A stretch of 64,000 bases of DNA from assembly GCA_011390165.1 (NCBI GenBank), contig JAABSV010000005.1, positions 1 through 64,000 of the forward strand, written 5' to 3'. Position 1 is the stretch's first letter. Each line of letters starts with the position of its first letter. Shown here piece after piece: positions 1-9,835 of the stretch. Both the position numbers and the translations under genes were made by a program. Under the pieces are notes generated by a model. The model saw nothing but the letters and a program-made list of their open reading frames with translations. It did not search any database and was not told the DNA's origin. The stretch comes from Desulfobulbaceae bacterium. Its GTDB lineage: Bacteria; Desulfobacterota; Desulfobulbia; Desulfobulbales; Desulfocapsaceae.

Positions 1-71
1 GGCAGCTCCCGCCCCATTTCCTCCTGACGGATGGAAACCACTTGAATGCAGATTCCAGCAAAGGTGAGAGG

Positions 72-1454
72 ATGGCCTCCGTACTGATTGTTGACGACGA
101 GCGCAGCATGCGGGATTTCCTGAAAATTCTTCTGGAAAAAGAAGGCCACCAGGTGGCCGTTGCCGAAAACGGAGAAAAGGCTCTGAAATTACTTGAAAAA
201 AATAATTCCGACATCGTCATCAGCGATATCCGGATGCCGGGGATGAGTGGCATTGAACTCCTGGAAAATATCAAGAGTAGTAACTCAGAAATGCCGGTAG
301 TGCTGATCACCGCCTTTGCTTCCCCCGATGATGCGGTCCTGGCCATGAAGAACGGGGCCTTTGACTACATCAGCAAACCCTTCAACGTCGATGAAATCAA
401 GTCGGTTATCGAGTCAGCAACCAGCAAGAGCGCCGGTTCCGGTAGCGGCAAGCCTCTGGACTTGAGCGACTCTTTCCCTGAAATTATTGGTAGCAGCAGG
501 GAAATGCTGAAGATTTTCGACATGATCAAACGGGTCGCACCAACCCCGGCCAACGTCTTGATCTACGGTGAATCGGGAACCGGCAAGGAACTGGTAGCCC
601 AGGCTATCCATAACCACAGTCAGGCCGCCGGCCATAATTTTGTCCCGATCACCTGCAGTGCGATTCCGGAAGATCTGATGGAGAGCGAACTGTTCGGCCA
701 CGTCAAAGGCTCCTTCACCGGGGCAATCTGCGACAAGCCTGGCCTGTTCAACGAGGCCGACAACGGCACCGCCTTTCTCGACGAAATCGGTGAACTGACC
801 CCGATCATCCAGACCAAGCTACTCCGAGTCCTCCAGGAAAGGGAGATCAAGCCGGTCGGTGGTACTCGCAGCAAACGGATCAACATCCGGGTGATTGCCG
901 CCACCAACCGGATTCTCGAGGAGGAGATCCGCGCCGGCCGATTCCGCGAAGATCTCTTCTACCGCCTGGCTGTGGTTCCCCTGCGGGTCCCGCCCCTGCG
1001 GGAACGAAAGGACGACGTCCCACTGCTCGTCAACCATTTTCTGCAGAAATACGCCAGGCAACTGGGCAAGGAGATTCAGGAGATATCCTCCTATGCCCTG
1101 CAGGTTTTGATGAATTATGACTTTCCCGGCAATGTCCGGGAACTGGAAAACATCATTGAGCGTGGTGTCGCCCTGGAAAGTTCAACAATCATCCTGCCGG
1201 AGAGCCTTACCTTTTCCGGCGGGATAAAGAGAGATAACCCGTCCCCAGCCGGCAACGCCCCCTTTCTGACCGTTGCCGCCAACGAAGAGGAACTGTATCA
1301 ACTGGGTATTGAAGTGGTGGTGACCAACCTGGAGCGGCGGATAATCGCCCACACCCTGGCCAAAACCAACAACTCCAAGATCCGTGCCGCTGAACTGTTA
1401 CGTATCAGTTTTCGCTCCCTGCGCTACAAAGTGAAAAAATACGGTCTCGACTGA
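72..1454 (+). CDS. Sigma-54-dependent response regulator, PilR/NtrC family
   Basis: DNA-binding activator of sigma-54 promoters, 460 aa from the ATG at 72. An N-terminal receiver domain (about residues 3-115) has the acidic pair VDDE and the phospho-acceptor Asp in ISDIRMPG. A central AAA+ domain follows, with Walker A GESGTGKE and the sigma-54 contact loop as GSFTGA, a Ser variant of the usual GAFTGA. A Fis-type helix-turn-helix ends the protein (NNSKIRAAELLRIS). An in-frame TTG lies at 42, but the ATG at 72 has the AGGTGAGAGG Shine-Dalgarno (SD) and starts directly at the receiver domain. The partner kinase begins 3 nt after the stop, so the two form an operon. The pairing with a six-helix PAS kinase resembles PilR/PilS, which control type IV pilin; the actual targets are not visible here. 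Confidence 0.93.
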   Translation: MASVLIVDDERSMRDFLKILLEKEGHQVAVAENGEKALKLLEKNNSDIVISDIRMPGMSGIELLENIKSSNSEMPVVLITAFASPDDAVLAMKNGAFDYISKPFNVDEIKSVIESATSKSAGSGSGKPLDLSDSFPEIIGSSREMLKIFDMIKRVAPTPANVLIYGESGTGKELVAQAIHNHSQAAGHNFVPITCSAIPEDLMESELFGHVKGSFTGAICDKPGLFNEADNGTAFLDEIGELTPIIQTKLLRVLQEREIKPVGGTRSKRINIRVIAATNRILEEEIRAGRFREDLFYRLAVVPLRVPPLRERKDDVPLLVNHFLQKYARQLGKEIQEISSYALQVLMNYDFPGNVRELENIIERGVALESSTIILPESLTFSGGIKRDNPSPAGNAPFLTVAANEEELYQLGIEVVVTNLERRIIAHTLAKTNNSKIRAAELLRISFRSLRYKVKKYGLD

Positions 1455-1457
1455 TCC

Positions 1458-3212
1458 ATGGCCAGTACGCCCTTCCGGCAACGGGCTCGGGAGACCATCA
1501 GCGTCAACCAGCCACTTCGCGGCCAACTCTTCTGGCTGCTGCTCCTGCGGGTCCTCCTCTACTCCCTGCTGCTGACCATCTCTGCCATCATTCCCGGCGG
1601 GCAGTTCGAAACCAGTGCCCTTTCCATCCGCATCTTTCTCCTGCTCTTTCTGCTCATTCTGCTGGCCACCCTCTGTTCCGCTGCATTTCTTCTCGTCTAC
1701 CGAGGCAACTTGCGCAGCTTCGGTTTTGTCCAGATTCTCCTCGATACCGGCTTCGTTGCCCTGTTGGTCTGTTTATCCGGTTCCTCCTCCTCAATCTTCA
1801 CTTCGGTCTTCTTTTTCCCAATTATCACCGGCGGACTGATCTTTCCACGCAAGGGGGGACTGGTAGCCGCCGCCGCCGCCACCCTCCAGTACGGAGCTCT
1901 GCTCTTTCTGGAAAGCAGCGGCTGGTATCCGCACCTGCTGGCTGAAATTTTCTCGCTGGAACCGCAGAGTGCGGAAGTAGTACTGAACCATTTTGCCGTC
2001 CAGGGGCTCACCTTTTTCCTTGCCGCAATACTCAGCACCCTCTTTGGCTTACGTCTGCAAAAAACCGAAAGCGCCCTGACCGACTCACTGAAGAATTTCG
2101 ACCGGCTGGCCGTCCTCTACAAACAGATCTTCGACAATATTTCCACCGGAATCATCACCGTCACCAGGGAGGGGGATATCACCTCAGCCAACAACGCTGT
2201 CGAGAAGATTATCGGCATCAAGTCAGACAATCTCATCGGCAACCGGCTGGATGCGGTTTTCCCCCATCTGGAGCTGCGTCGGGAAAACCTCCGTCTGACT
2301 ACCGACTTCATCAAAACCGATGGCAGCAAGGTACGGATCGGCTACGCCCACATGCTCATTCAGTCAAACGAGGTGGGGACAGCTGGGGAATACCCGCACC
2401 ACACCATCATAACCCTCCAGGATATCAGCACCATCGAGAAACTGGAACAACAGATGCGGCAGTCGGAAAAACTGGCGGCGATCGGCATGATGAGCGCCAG
2501 TATCGCCCATGATTTCCGGAACCCCCTGACCGCCATCTCCGGCTGCGCCCAACTCCTCACCAACGAGTTCTCGTCCTCCGGAACCAAGGACTACAGCAAC
2601 TTCGAGCTGGCAACGATCATACTTCGGGAGGCCAACAGGTTGATCGACGAAATTGGTGATTTTCTCCAGTTTTCTCGACCGGAGCATGCCCGGTGCAGCT
2701 GGTTCTCTTTGCGTTCCTGTCTGGGCGAGGTTCTGCAGGTCTGCCGGGCGGCGGCCAACTGGCCGAAAAGTGCTCAAATATATCTTGATTTTCCTGAGAA
2801 CCTGGACATCTGGGCTGATGAAAAGCAACTCTTCACCGTGCTCAGTCATCTCCTCCAGAACGCCCTCTCCTTCTGCCCATCTGGCCGAGAAAGGATTTGG
2901 GTCGCTGCCGGAGAGTGGGGCATAGAGGGGCCAAACCCGGAGAGTACCTGGATCAGCGTCGAGGACAACGGCCCCGGGGTGGCCGAAGAGATGCGGGAAC
3001 AGATTTTTGAACCCTTCTACACCAACCGCCCGGAAGGTACCGGACTCGGACTGGCCATCGTCCGCCAGACAGTAGAGGAGCATCGGGGCAGTATCAGCGT
3101 CGATGATGGCCGGGAGGGTGGGGCGCGTTTTCTGCTCACTCTTCCCCTGCCTCAGGAGGTGGAACTTATTTCTTCTGTACCGGCGCAAACGGCGGCGTCT
3201 CCCCCGGACTGA
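1458..3212 (+). CDS. PAS-domain sensor histidine kinase, PilS/NtrB-like
   Basis: Membrane sensor kinase of 584 aa, partner of the regulator just upstream. The first ~200 residues hold about six hydrophobic segments, followed by a short linker and a PAS domain (about 225-335; signature FDNISTGIITVTREG). The dimerisation/phospho-acceptor helix carries His in SIAHDFRNPL. The ATP-binding region has an N box (LLQNAL), a DNGPGV G1 box and a GTGLGLAI G2 box. Few loops between helices suggest the signal is sensed in the membrane or by the PAS domain, as in PilS. The 3' end overlaps the convergent small gene by about 47 bp. Family assignment is firm; the pilus connection is inferred from architecture. 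Confidence 0.9.
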   Translation: MASTPFRQRARETISVNQPLRGQLFWLLLLRVLLYSLLLTISAIIPGGQFETSALSIRIFLLLFLLILLATLCSAAFLLVYRGNLRSFGFVQILLDTGFVALLVCLSGSSSSIFTSVFFFPIITGGLIFPRKGGLVAAAAATLQYGALLFLESSGWYPHLLAEIFSLEPQSAEVVLNHFAVQGLTFFLAAILSTLFGLRLQKTESALTDSLKNFDRLAVLYKQIFDNISTGIITVTREGDITSANNAVEKIIGIKSDNLIGNRLDAVFPHLELRRENLRLTTDFIKTDGSKVRIGYAHMLIQSNEVGTAGEYPHHTIITLQDISTIEKLEQQMRQSEKLAAIGMMSASIAHDFRNPLTAISGCAQLLTNEFSSSGTKDYSNFELATIILREANRLIDEIGDFLQFSRPEHARCSWFSLRSCLGEVLQVCRAAANWPKSAQIYLDFPENLDIWADEKQLFTVLSHLLQNALSFCPSGRERIWVAAGEWGIEGPNPESTWISVEDNGPGVAEEMREQIFEPFYTNRPEGTGLGLAIVRQTVEEHRGSISVDDGREGGARFLLTLPLPQEVELISSVPAQTAASPPD

Positions 3213-3759
3213 AATGGTCTATGGCCAGGTAGATCGTGCCGGTGCCAGCCTGGTCAACCGCCAAAATATTGCCACCAACCCAGACCTTCTCGCCTGGTGC
3301 TGTGGCCAGCACCAGGGGATGGATAGAGAGATCGATTTCCCCCTCCACAACCACCCCAAAGCCATCCTCGGCAACATCCAGCACCATTCTTGCCGCCCCT
3401 TCCGCCGATCTGTCCAGGCGAAAAAAGTAGAGTTGCCAGAGAATCCGGAACTGCTGGAGGCGTTCGCTGCGGGCAATGGGGTTGAGGGCGGCCAGTTCGC
3501 TCAACTGATCCAGCAGTTCTGTCGGTGACGGCTGCAGATAGTACCTGCCGCCGGCGGCCCGCTTGGCCGCCGGTGCGTTGGCGGTACCAGCCGCCACTTT
3601 CACCTGCTGCCGCACCACCGCCTCCGGCGAGGTCTCGATGGATTCGTTTTTGCCCTGCAGATAGAGGCCACCGGCGGCGAAAAGAAAGAAGGCGAACACC
3701 ACCCCGATAACGGTCACCCGCTCTCTGTGCTGCTGCAAAAAAGCCTTCAACCGTTCCAT
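3166..3759 (-). CDS. Single-pass membrane protein of unknown function
   Basis: A 197-aa protein I do not recognise. Residues ~15-35 form one hydrophobic helix (VTVIGVVFAFFLFAAGGLYL) after a short basic N-terminus, suggesting an N-in anchored protein with a periplasmic domain of ~160 residues. That domain has no obvious catalytic motif; near its end is a VWVGGNILAVDQAGTGTIYL stretch, possibly beta-rich. The ATG at 3759 is chosen for its AGGAGGTGA SD, over an ATG 21 nt upstream without one. It starts about 36 nt upstream of the murA 3' end, and its own 3' end overlaps the kinase gene tail to tail. It follows murA and may be the last gene of the prfA-prmC-murA transcript. Confidence 0.7.
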   Translation of the reverse strand: MERLKAFLQQHRERVTVIGVVFAFFLFAAGGLYLQGKNESIETSPEAVVRQQVKVAAGTANAPAAKRAAGGRYYLQPSPTELLDQLSELAALNPIARSERLQQFRILWQLYFFRLDRSAEGAARMVLDVAEDGFGVVVEGEIDLSIHPLVLATAPGEKVWVGGNILAVDQAGTGTIYLAIDHFSPGETPPFAPVQKK

Positions 3760-3795
3760 GGCCTCACCTCCTGGTTTCACCCAGCCGGATCATTC

Positions 3796-5070
3796 CTACT
3801 CCTCTTCCTTCCAGACCCTGGCTCCAAGGGCAGACAGTTTCTCCACCAATCGTTCGTAGCCTCTTTCCAGATGGTAGATCCGGGAAATTTCCGTGCGCCC
3901 GGAAGCTGCCAGCCCGGCAATCACCAGCGAAGAACTGGCCCGAAGATCAGTGGCCATCACCGGCGCCCCGCTCAAACCGGCCATGCCTGATCCGCTTACC
4001 ACGGCCAGACGACCATCGACGCGAATTCTGGCCCCCATTCGGTGCAATTCGGCGATATGCATGAAGCGGTTTTCAAAGATCGTCTCATGGATCACGCTGC
4101 TCTCTGAGGCAAGGGTCATCAGGGCCATGAACTGGGCCTGCAGGTCGGTGGGATACCCGGGAAAGGGCATCGTTTTAATGTCGACACTCCGCAGTTGCCT
4201 GGCCTGCCCGGCCGGCCAGTCTACCTCCACCCAGTCGCTTCCTTCATGTATCTGAAGACCCGTCTGGCGCAATTTTTCCAGCAGGGAAAGGAGATGAGCG
4301 GGGTTACAGCGGGTTACCCGGCCAGACCCGCCACTGGCGGCAATGGCCAGCAAATAGGTGCCGGCCTCAATCCGGTCAGGGATAATCGTGCAGTCGGCCG
4401 GAGTAAGACGGCTTACCCCATGGATGGTCAGGCAGTCACTCTCTTTGCCCTCAATCCGTGCCCCCATCCCATTGAGCATGTCGATGAGGTTGCCGATCTC
4501 CGGCTCCCTGGCGGCATTTTTCAGCACCGTGGTCCCTTCCGCCAGCACCGAGGCCATCAACAGGTTTTCGGTGCCGGTCACCGTCGGAATGTCAAAGTAG
4601 ATCACCGCCCCGTGCAGCGGCCCTTCCGCTCTGGCATCGACATAGCCTCCCTCCAAACGGCAACGCACACCGAGCTGTTCCAATCCCATCAGGTGAAAGT
4701 TGATCGGCCTGGCCCCTATGGCACAGCCGCCGGGCAGCGAGACCCGTGCCCGACCGAGTCTGGCCAGGAGTGGACCAAGGACCAGAACCGAGGCTCGCAT
4801 GGTCTTCACCAACCGGTATGAGGCCTCGGCATGACGCAACCGGCTGCTGTCGAGAATGAGACATTCTTTCTCCCGCTGGCTCTCCACACCAAGATCGGCA
4901 AGCAGGCGGATAAAGGTCCGGGTGTCGCGCAGATCAGGAACATTGTACAGGCGGTGCCGGCCCGGGGTGAGAAGGGTTGCAGCAAGCAGGGGCAGGGCAG
5001 CATTCTTAGCACCGCTGATCGGCACCTCGCCGACCAGCGGCCTCCCACCTTCGATAACCAGTTTTTCCAT
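3796..5070 (-). CDS. murA: UDP-N-acetylglucosamine 1-carboxyvinyltransferase
   Basis: First committed step of peptidoglycan synthesis: adds enolpyruvate from PEP to UDP-GlcNAc in the cytoplasm. The 424-aa length fits the family. N-terminal signature [13 protein letters not shown], with the conserved Lys-Asn pair. The active-site loop is GGCAIGARP, so the catalytic, fosfomycin-reactive Cys is present. The C-terminal half contains [14 protein letters not shown] and the [13 protein letters not shown] segment typical of MurA. Start chosen at the ATG with AAGGAGTTGTT in front; a longer frame adds 19 unrelated residues. It lies 10 nt behind prmC, giving the order prfA-prmC-murA, and is probably co-transcribed with them. 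Confidence 0.97.
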   Translation of the reverse strand: MEKLVIEGGRPLVGEVPISGAKNAALPLLAATLLTPGRHRLYNVPDLRDTRTFIRLLADLGVESQREKECLILDSSRLRHAEASYRLVKTMRASVLVLGPLLARLGRARVSLPGGCAIGARPINFHLMGLEQLGVRCRLEGGYVDARAEGPLHGAVIYFDIPTVTGTENLLMASVLAEGTTVLKNAAREPEIGNLIDMLNGMGARIEGKESDCLTIHGVSRLTPADCTIIPDRIEAGTYLLAIAASGGSGRVTRCNPAHLLSLLEKLRQTGLQIHEGSDWVEVDWPAGQARQLRSVDIKTMPFPGYPTDLQAQFMALMTLASESSVIHETIFENRFMHIAELHRMGARIRVDGRLAVVSGSGMAGLSGAPVMATDLRASSSLVIAGLAASGRTEISRIYHLERGYERLVEKLSALGARVWKEEE

Positions 5071-5080
5071 AACAACTCCT

Positions 5081-5956
5081 TTACTCGTTCGCCATGCGGG
5101 CATGGAGAACCCGATCACGACCGGCATAATCCTGAATCACTGCCAACCGGCAAAAATCACGGCCATTCTCCGATGGTGCCTGGAACATGGTCAGCACCGC
5201 CTCGGCCTGCTCTGCTCCGAACTCGAGGAAAAAATCGCCGCCGGGGCTGAGAACAGCGGGCAGTGCCTGACGTATCCGACTGATCAGGAACAGCCCGTCG
5301 GCACCACCATCAAGAGCCAGGTGCGGCTCGTGGAAGGCCACTTCCGGGGCCAGACCGGCGGCCAATTCACCGCTGCGGACATAGGGGGGATTGCTGACCA
5401 CCAGAGAGAAAACCTCCCTTTCGGCAAAGGGGGCAAGAAGATCGGCCTGGAGCAGGTGGACCTGAGACGCCACCCGATGTCGACGGCTGTTTTCTCCGGC
5501 AACCGCCAGGGCCTCGGCGGAGATATCGACCGCCACCACCGCCTTACCGGTTTCGATGGCGAGAACCACCGCAATCACCCCGCTGCCGCAGCAGAGATCG
5601 AGGAGGTGACCGGAACGAAGATTTTCCCGATCAACCCGAGAGAGGACCTGTTCCAGGAGAAACTCGGTCTCCGGCCTGGGTATGAGTACCGACGGGTTGA
5701 CCAGAAAGGAACGGGACCAGAACTCTCGTTCGCCAAGAATGTAGGCAAGCGGTTCGCGTCGCTGCCGGCGAGCGATTGCCGCCAGGTAGCGGTCGGCCAC
5801 CTCGTCTGACACACTATCCAGCGGGTGAAGAAAGAGCGCCGTCCTGCTCTTGCCGCTGCAGTACTCAAGCAGCAGCCGGGCATCGAGGAGGGGGCTTTCC
5901 ACCCCGGCCCGCTGCAGGGCGGCCGACCCGGTTTCAAGCAGCTCTGCCAACCGCAT
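5081..5956 (-). CDS. prmC: Release-factor glutamine methyltransferase (HemK family)
   Basis: N5-methylates the Gln of the GGQ motif in release factors RF1/RF2, using S-adenosylmethionine. 291 aa. An N-terminal helical domain of ~75 residues precedes a Rossmann-type methyltransferase with motif [16 protein letters not shown], the acidic VAVDIS ending strand 2, and the diagnostic VSNPPYV motif that binds the substrate glutamine. GGGGGAGG precedes the ATG at 5956; a TTG one codon upstream is also possible. It sits directly after prfA, whose product is its substrate, and just before murA. Confidence 0.95.
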   Translation of the reverse strand: MRLAELLETGSAALQRAGVESPLLDARLLLEYCSGKSRTALFLHPLDSVSDEVADRYLAAIARRQRREPLAYILGEREFWSRSFLVNPSVLIPRPETEFLLEQVLSRVDRENLRSGHLLDLCCGSGVIAVVLAIETGKAVVAVDISAEALAVAGENSRRHRVASQVHLLQADLLAPFAEREVFSLVVSNPPYVRSGELAAGLAPEVAFHEPHLALDGGADGLFLISRIRQALPAVLSPGGDFFLEFGAEQAEAVLTMFQAPSENGRDFCRLAVIQDYAGRDRVLHARMANE

Positions 5957-6010
5957 CAACCTCCCCCACCAGCAATTTTCTGCCTCGCTCCGGCAACCGC
6001 TGCCGGCCGT

Positions 6011-7087
6011 TTACTCGATCGCTTTAAGTTTTTCAGCCTGGTCATGGGCGATGAGCGGATAGATGACGTCATCCAGTTTACCATCGATGATCGCATCGAG
6101 CTTGTAGAGAGTGAGGTTGATCCGGTGATCGGTCATTCTCCCCTGAGGAAAATTGTAGGTCCTGATCCTCTCACTCCGGTCACCACTCCCCACCTGGCTC
6201 TTCCGATCTTTGGAAATCTGGTCGTGTTGCGCCTGCTCCATCTGATCCAGCAGTCTTGCCCGTAACACAGTAAGGGCCTTGGCCTTATTCTTGTGCTGTG
6301 ACTTCTCATCCTGACAGATCACCACCAGACCGGTGGGCAAGTGGGTCACCCGTACCGCCGAATCGGTCGTGTTAACCGACTGTCCACCAGGTCCTGAGGA
6401 ACGGAAGACATCGAACTTCAACTCGTTCATGTCGATATGCACCTCCACCTCATCGGCTTCGGGAAGCACTGCCACAGTCACCGCCGAGGTGTGGATCCGC
6501 CCCTGGGCCTCAGTCTCCGGCACCCGCTGAACCCGGTGCACCCCGCTCTCGTATTTCAGTTTGGAGTAGACGTGGTCGCCGCTGATCAGGGCAATGACTT
6601 CCTTGAAGCCGCCGCTGCCAAGAGGGTTGGCACTGATGATCTCCACCCGCCAGCCCATCTGCTCGGCGTAGCGACTGTACATCCGGAAGAGGTCGCCGGC
6701 AAAGAGAGCCGCCTCATCACCACCGGTACCGGCTCGAATCTCCAGAAAAGTATTCCGTTCATCGTTGGGGTCTCTGGGGAGAAGGATGACTTTTATCTCC
6801 CTGTCCAGTTTTTCCCCCTGTTCAGCCAGGTCATCCAACTCCGCCCGGGCCAGTTCCCGCATCTCCTGATCTTCATTTTCGTCGTGGAGAAGGGCCCGAT
6901 TCTCGGCGACCTCCCGCTGTACCCGCCGATACTCCTGGTAGAGATGGTTCAGCTTCTGCAACCGCCCATGTTCACGAACAATTCGCTGATAGGCCTGCTG
7001 GTCGGCGATCAGGCCTGGATCGGACAGCCGCCCTTCCAGGTCGGCAATTTTCTCTTCAAGATCGGCAAATTTTGCAAACATTATCAC
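6011..7087 (-). CDS. prfA: Peptide chain release factor 1
   Basis: Reads UAA and UAG in the ribosomal A site and triggers peptide release. 358 aa, normal for RF1. The GGQ catalytic loop is [17 protein letters not shown]. The codon-recognition region near residues 180-190 has [14 protein letters not shown], where RF1 proteins carry a PxT-type tripeptide. The start is uncertain: GTG at 7087 and ATG at 7081 are both in frame (M-I-M-F) and neither has a good SD. A strong leftward terminator ends 18 nt upstream (7106-7145), so expression depends on read-through from rpmE or on a promoter within that short gap. Confidence 0.96.
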   Translation of the reverse strand: MIMFAKFADLEEKIADLEGRLSDPGLIADQQAYQRIVREHGRLQKLNHLYQEYRRVQREVAENRALLHDENEDQEMRELARAELDDLAEQGEKLDREIKVILLPRDPNDERNTFLEIRAGTGGDEAALFAGDLFRMYSRYAEQMGWRVEIISANPLGSGGFKEVIALISGDHVYSKLKYESGVHRVQRVPETEAQGRIHTSAVTVAVLPEADEVEVHIDMNELKFDVFRSSGPGGQSVNTTDSAVRVTHLPTGLVVICQDEKSQHKNKAKALTVLRARLLDQMEQAQHDQISKDRKSQVGSGDRSERIRTYNFPQGRMTDHRINLTLYKLDAIIDGKLDDVIYPLIAHDQAEKLKAIE

Positions 7088-7105
7088 TATCCGTTCGGGC
7101 TAATG

Positions 7106-7145
7106 AAAAAAAAGTCCACAACCATGGCAAGCATCGTTGTGGACT
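7106..7145 (-). terminator. Rho-independent terminator after rpmE
   Basis: On the minus strand AGTCCACAAC is followed 13 nt later by its perfect complement GTTGTGGACT, then by a run of eight T. This is a textbook intrinsic terminator 55 nt past the rpmE stop. It separates rho-rpmE from prfA-prmC-murA, at least partially. Confidence 0.9.
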
Positions 7146-7199
7146 ATTGGGCAAATCCAGCAGGTATCGGGTTTCCCCCGATGGGGGGCCAGAGTCAAA

Positions 7200-7427
7200 T
7201 CAGCCCTTTTCCTTGGCGACTTTGGCGTAGTGCTGGGCGTAGCGCTGTTTAAATTTCTCGATCCGTCCGGCGGTATCAACCAGTTTCTGCTTCCCGGTAA
7301 AGAATGGATGGCAGGCAGAACAAATCTCTACCTTCATCTCCTTATTCACCGAACCAAGCTCGACCGTGTTGCCACAGGCGCAATGGGCAGTAATTTTTTG
7401 ATATTCCGGATGTATACCTTCTTTCAT
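7200..7427 (-). CDS. rpmE: 50S ribosomal protein L31, zinc-binding form
   Basis: Large-subunit ribosomal protein, 75 aa, normal size. The N-terminus [19 protein letters not shown] is typical of L31. Four cysteines arranged as HCACG and CSACH form the zinc-ribbon set of the C+ form, as opposed to the zinc-free paralogue used under zinc starvation. It lies downstream of rho on the same strand, an arrangement seen in many proteobacteria. A strong terminator follows it. Confidence 0.97.
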   Translation of the reverse strand: MKEGIHPEYQKITAHCACGNTVELGSVNKEMKVEICSACHPFFTGKQKLVDTAGRIEKFKQRYAQHYAKVAKEKG

Positions 7428-7527
7428 AGCAATTATTCCTCCGACACGCCTTACCGGCGCGGGTATGGGTAAGCTGAAATCTTCTCTGACTAAAATTGGA
7501 TACAGGCCAGCAATAGTACTCTACCGT

Positions 7528-7549
7528 GGATTTTTTTCAACAAAAATCC
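7528..7549 (-). other. A/T-rich inverted repeat between rho and rpmE
   Basis: GGATTTTT and AAAAATCC flank a short loop 20 nt downstream of the rho stop. It could act as a weak terminator, attenuator or RNA-stability hairpin before rpmE. The stem is mostly A-T, so I do not call it an intrinsic terminator. Confidence 0.35.
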
Positions 7550-7568
7550 AGTCCCAGCGGTTACCGGC

Positions 7569-8819
7569 TCAGGTATTCATCGAATCGAGGAAGTCCTCGT
7601 TGGTCTTTTGCAACTTCAACTTGTCGATGAGGAAATCCATGCAGTCGGCGGGATTCATCGCACTGAGCAACTTACGCAGAATCCAGATCCGATTGAGCGA
7701 CTCCGCCTTGATCAGCAGGTCCTCTTTGCGGGTACCGGAACGCTTCAGGTCAATGGATGGGAAGATCCTCTTGTCGGCCATCTTCCGGTCGAGAACCAGT
7801 TCCATATTGCCGGTCCCCTTGAATTCCTCGAAAATCACCTCGTCCATCTTGCTGCCGGTCTCAATCAAGGCGGTAGCGATGATGGTCAGGCTGCCCCCCT
7901 CTTCAATGTTCCGCGCCGCACCAAAAAACCTCTTTGGCCGGTGCAGGGCATTGGCCTCCACGCCACCGGAGAGAATCTTGCCGCTTGCCGGCGTAACGGT
8001 GTTGTAGGCCCTGGCCAAACGAGTAATCGAGTCGAGGAGGATCACCACATCTTTTTTGTGCTCAACGAGGCGTTTGGCCTTTTCTATGACCATCTCGGCA
8101 ACCTGGATATGTCGCTGGGGGGGTTCGTCAAAGGTCGAGCTGACCACTTCGGCGGTCTTGACGCTCCTGGTCATTTCGGTGACCTCCTCGGGACGTTCAT
8201 CGATCAGCAGGACAATCAGGTAAACCTCCTTGTGGTTGCGAACAATGGAGTTGGCGATCTTCTGCATCAGCACCGTCTTGCCGGTACGCGGCGGCGCCAC
8301 AATGAGGCCCCGCTGGCCCTTGCCAATCGGCGCAAACATATCCATCACCCTCATTGAGATGTTGTCAGGTTGCCATTCCAGGGTGAAAGCTTCCTCGGGG
8401 TGCAGCGGGGTGAGGTTGCCAAAGAGGGTTTTCTGCTTGGTGGCATCCGGTGGATCGAAATTGACACTGTCGACCTTCAATAAGGCAAAATAGCGCTCCC
8501 CCTCCTTGGGCGAGCGGACCAGCCCCTCGATGGTATCACCAGTACGCAGATTCAGCCGGCGGATCTGCGATGGAGAAACGTAAATATCGTCCGGGCCGGG
8601 CAGATAGTTGTAATCGGGTGCCCTGAGGAAGCCAAAACCATCAGGAAGTATCTCCAGGACGCCACTGCCGCGCATCTTGCCATCTTTCACCGACTGGGCC
8701 TTCAATATGGCAAAAATCAGCTCCTGTTTCCGCAGGGAACTGAAGCCCTCGATGTTCAAATCCCGCGCAAGCTGCACTAATTCACCGATTTTCATCAGTT
8801 TAAGTTCCGCCAGATTCAT
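7569..8819 (-). CDS. rho: Transcription termination factor Rho
   Basis: Hexameric RNA-dependent ATPase helicase that ends untranslated transcripts. 416 aa, close to the E. coli protein. The N-terminal RNA-binding domain begins [18 protein letters not shown]. The primary-site cold-shock fold includes [20 protein letters not shown]. The ATPase core has Walker [12 protein letters not shown], Walker [17 protein letters not shown], and the Q/R-loop region ending [20 protein letters not shown]. The ATG at 8819 follows AAGGAGAAGGAG; a longer frame adds 34 residues with no family resemblance. The ~1 kb upstream has no gene on this strand, so the mRNA may carry a long leader. Confidence 0.97.
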   Translation of the reverse strand: MNLAELKLMKIGELVQLARDLNIEGFSSLRKQELIFAILKAQSVKDGKMRGSGVLEILPDGFGFLRAPDYNYLPGPDDIYVSPSQIRRLNLRTGDTIEGLVRSPKEGERYFALLKVDSVNFDPPDATKQKTLFGNLTPLHPEEAFTLEWQPDNISMRVMDMFAPIGKGQRGLIVAPPRTGKTVLMQKIANSIVRNHKEVYLIVLLIDERPEEVTEMTRSVKTAEVVSSTFDEPPQRHIQVAEMVIEKAKRLVEHKKDVVILLDSITRLARAYNTVTPASGKILSGGVEANALHRPKRFFGAARNIEEGGSLTIIATALIETGSKMDEVIFEEFKGTGNMELVLDRKMADKRIFPSIDLKRSGTRKEDLLIKAESLNRIWILRKLLSAMNPADCMDFLIDKLKLQKTNEDFLDSMNT

Positions 8820-9181
8820 TAATCTCCTTCTCCTTTGCTGGGTATTGAGGCAGTGCGCCAAGTGAGCGTCGTTGTCCGTGACTTGTGTACCGGCAGCGAC
8901 AGAGTTGAGGCTCTGCGGCACCGGGTATAGCGACCGTACCGCATCATGCTGCCCTGCAGTGACGCGGCTGCTGGTTAATGAGGGAAAACCTGGAACGTAC
9001 CGTATTGCTTGTGTTTCCCGGGCCGGACGAGTGGCTTATGCAGGCGGATCGATGGGCGACCGGTTGACCGGCAGCCCAGCACCGCAGCGGCTTTGCCGCA
9101 TCGTGGTGGCAGTTCGGTAGATTCCTGCCGGCAACTCGCCGAAACATTGTCCGGACACCGCCTTCACCACCACCGAGGGTT

Positions 9182-9364
9182 TAGGGAAATATGCCATGTT
9201 CAAGCGGGCCTCCGGGCGACGATACCGGAATGGGTGAAAAAGCCGTGTTCAATTTTTTGGGAACTGATGGCGCGTTCAGCCGCCCGGTCCAGAAAAAAAT
9301 GCTCTGCACGTACACGGGCTCCGCAGGGAGCCTCTCAGTGGAAATGCCGCACTGGCTCTCCCTA
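9182..9364 (+). ncRNA. ssrS: Candidate 6S RNA
   Basis: A ~183-nt segment with the size and shape of 6S RNA, which binds sigma-70 RNA polymerase as an open-promoter mimic. Its ends pair as TAGGGA/TCCCTA, then GCCA/TGGC and GCGG/CCGC with small internal loops. The middle closes with GCCGTGT/ACACGGGC (one bulge), and the 3' side of the central bubble carries a GGCTCC-GCAG-GGAGCC hairpin, as E. coli 6S does. The 5' part reads ATGTTCAAGCGGGCC...GACGATA, very like the E. coli ATGTTCGCAAGCGGGCC...GCCGATA. Against the call: I see no sigma-70 promoter just upstream, and a covariance search was not possible. Confidence 0.45.
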
Positions 9365-9559
9365 GCGGGGGAAAGGTTGTGAGGCTATGGCAGGTTTCTG
9401 TCACTCCAGACGTTGCCACGACATGCGGGACACTTTACCATGGAAAAGTGCCTTTGCGTGCCTTTCGGCAGAGAGGGTTGGTTCAGGACACCATCAGTGG
9501 TTCAACTACTGCGATTCAATTCAGACAGGGGATAGAACTGCTAAGACCTTCAGGCAAAT

Positions 9560-9588
9560 GATATACGTTTTCAAGATAGCACTGTCAA
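9560..9588 (-). promoter_or_regulatory. Candidate sigma-70 promoter reading towards rho
   Basis: Reading leftward, a perfect -35 TTGACA (9588-9583) is followed after 17 nt by a -10-like TATATC (9565-9560). A transcript from here would reach the rho start after about 730 nt and run antisense to the 6S-like candidate. Confidence 0.4.
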
Positions 9589-9711
9589 GCTTTTTAACAT
9601 CAAAATCTTGGACTGCCGGCTGAGACCGGTCGTCGCTCAGGCTGTGCCACTCACCAGTCTGACCGGCCGGCAATGCCGGCAGACAATTGATCCCCGGTCT
9701 GACTGTCGGGT

Positions 9712-9735
9712 ACCGACCTCCAGGTCGGTATTTCT
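9712..9735 (+). terminator. Possible terminator hairpin in the rho-coaE gap
   Basis: ACCGACCT and AGGTCGGT form an 8-bp stem with a two-base loop, followed on the plus strand by ATTTCT. It could end a rightward transcript from the gap. On the minus strand it lies ~105 nt past the coaE stop but has no T tract there. Confidence 0.4.
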
Positions 9736-9835
9736 TTCTGCCTCGTTCGCCGTCCCGTCGGCCTTATCGGCTTTATCGGCCTTGACAAGGCCACCACCGG
9801 CACAACCAGCCAGCCTGCCGCCGTACTGGATACCC

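Larger units (their letters stand above)
8820..9835. other. 1 kb non-coding region between rho and coaE
   Basis: No convincing protein-coding gene; the short open frames on both strands have no start signals or recognisable motifs. It holds a 6S-like RNA candidate (9182-9364, plus strand), a leftward promoter candidate (9560-9588), and inverted repeats near 9671-9681 (GCCGGC around AAT) and 9712-9729 (terminator-like). The minus strand at about 9430-9470 also folds into a GCC-GAAA-GGC hairpin followed by an AAAGTG-paired hairpin; I could not assign it to a known riboswitch class. Confidence 0.6.

Noticed and set aside
9380-9480. Riboswitch-like fold on the minus strand upstream of rho (c-di-GMP-I or cobalamin type)
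   Set aside because: There is a GCC-GAAA-GGC hairpin followed by ACGCAAAGGC, and an AAACCTGCC segment, which recall those classes. However, the other conserved core elements are missing and the downstream gene, rho, fits neither.
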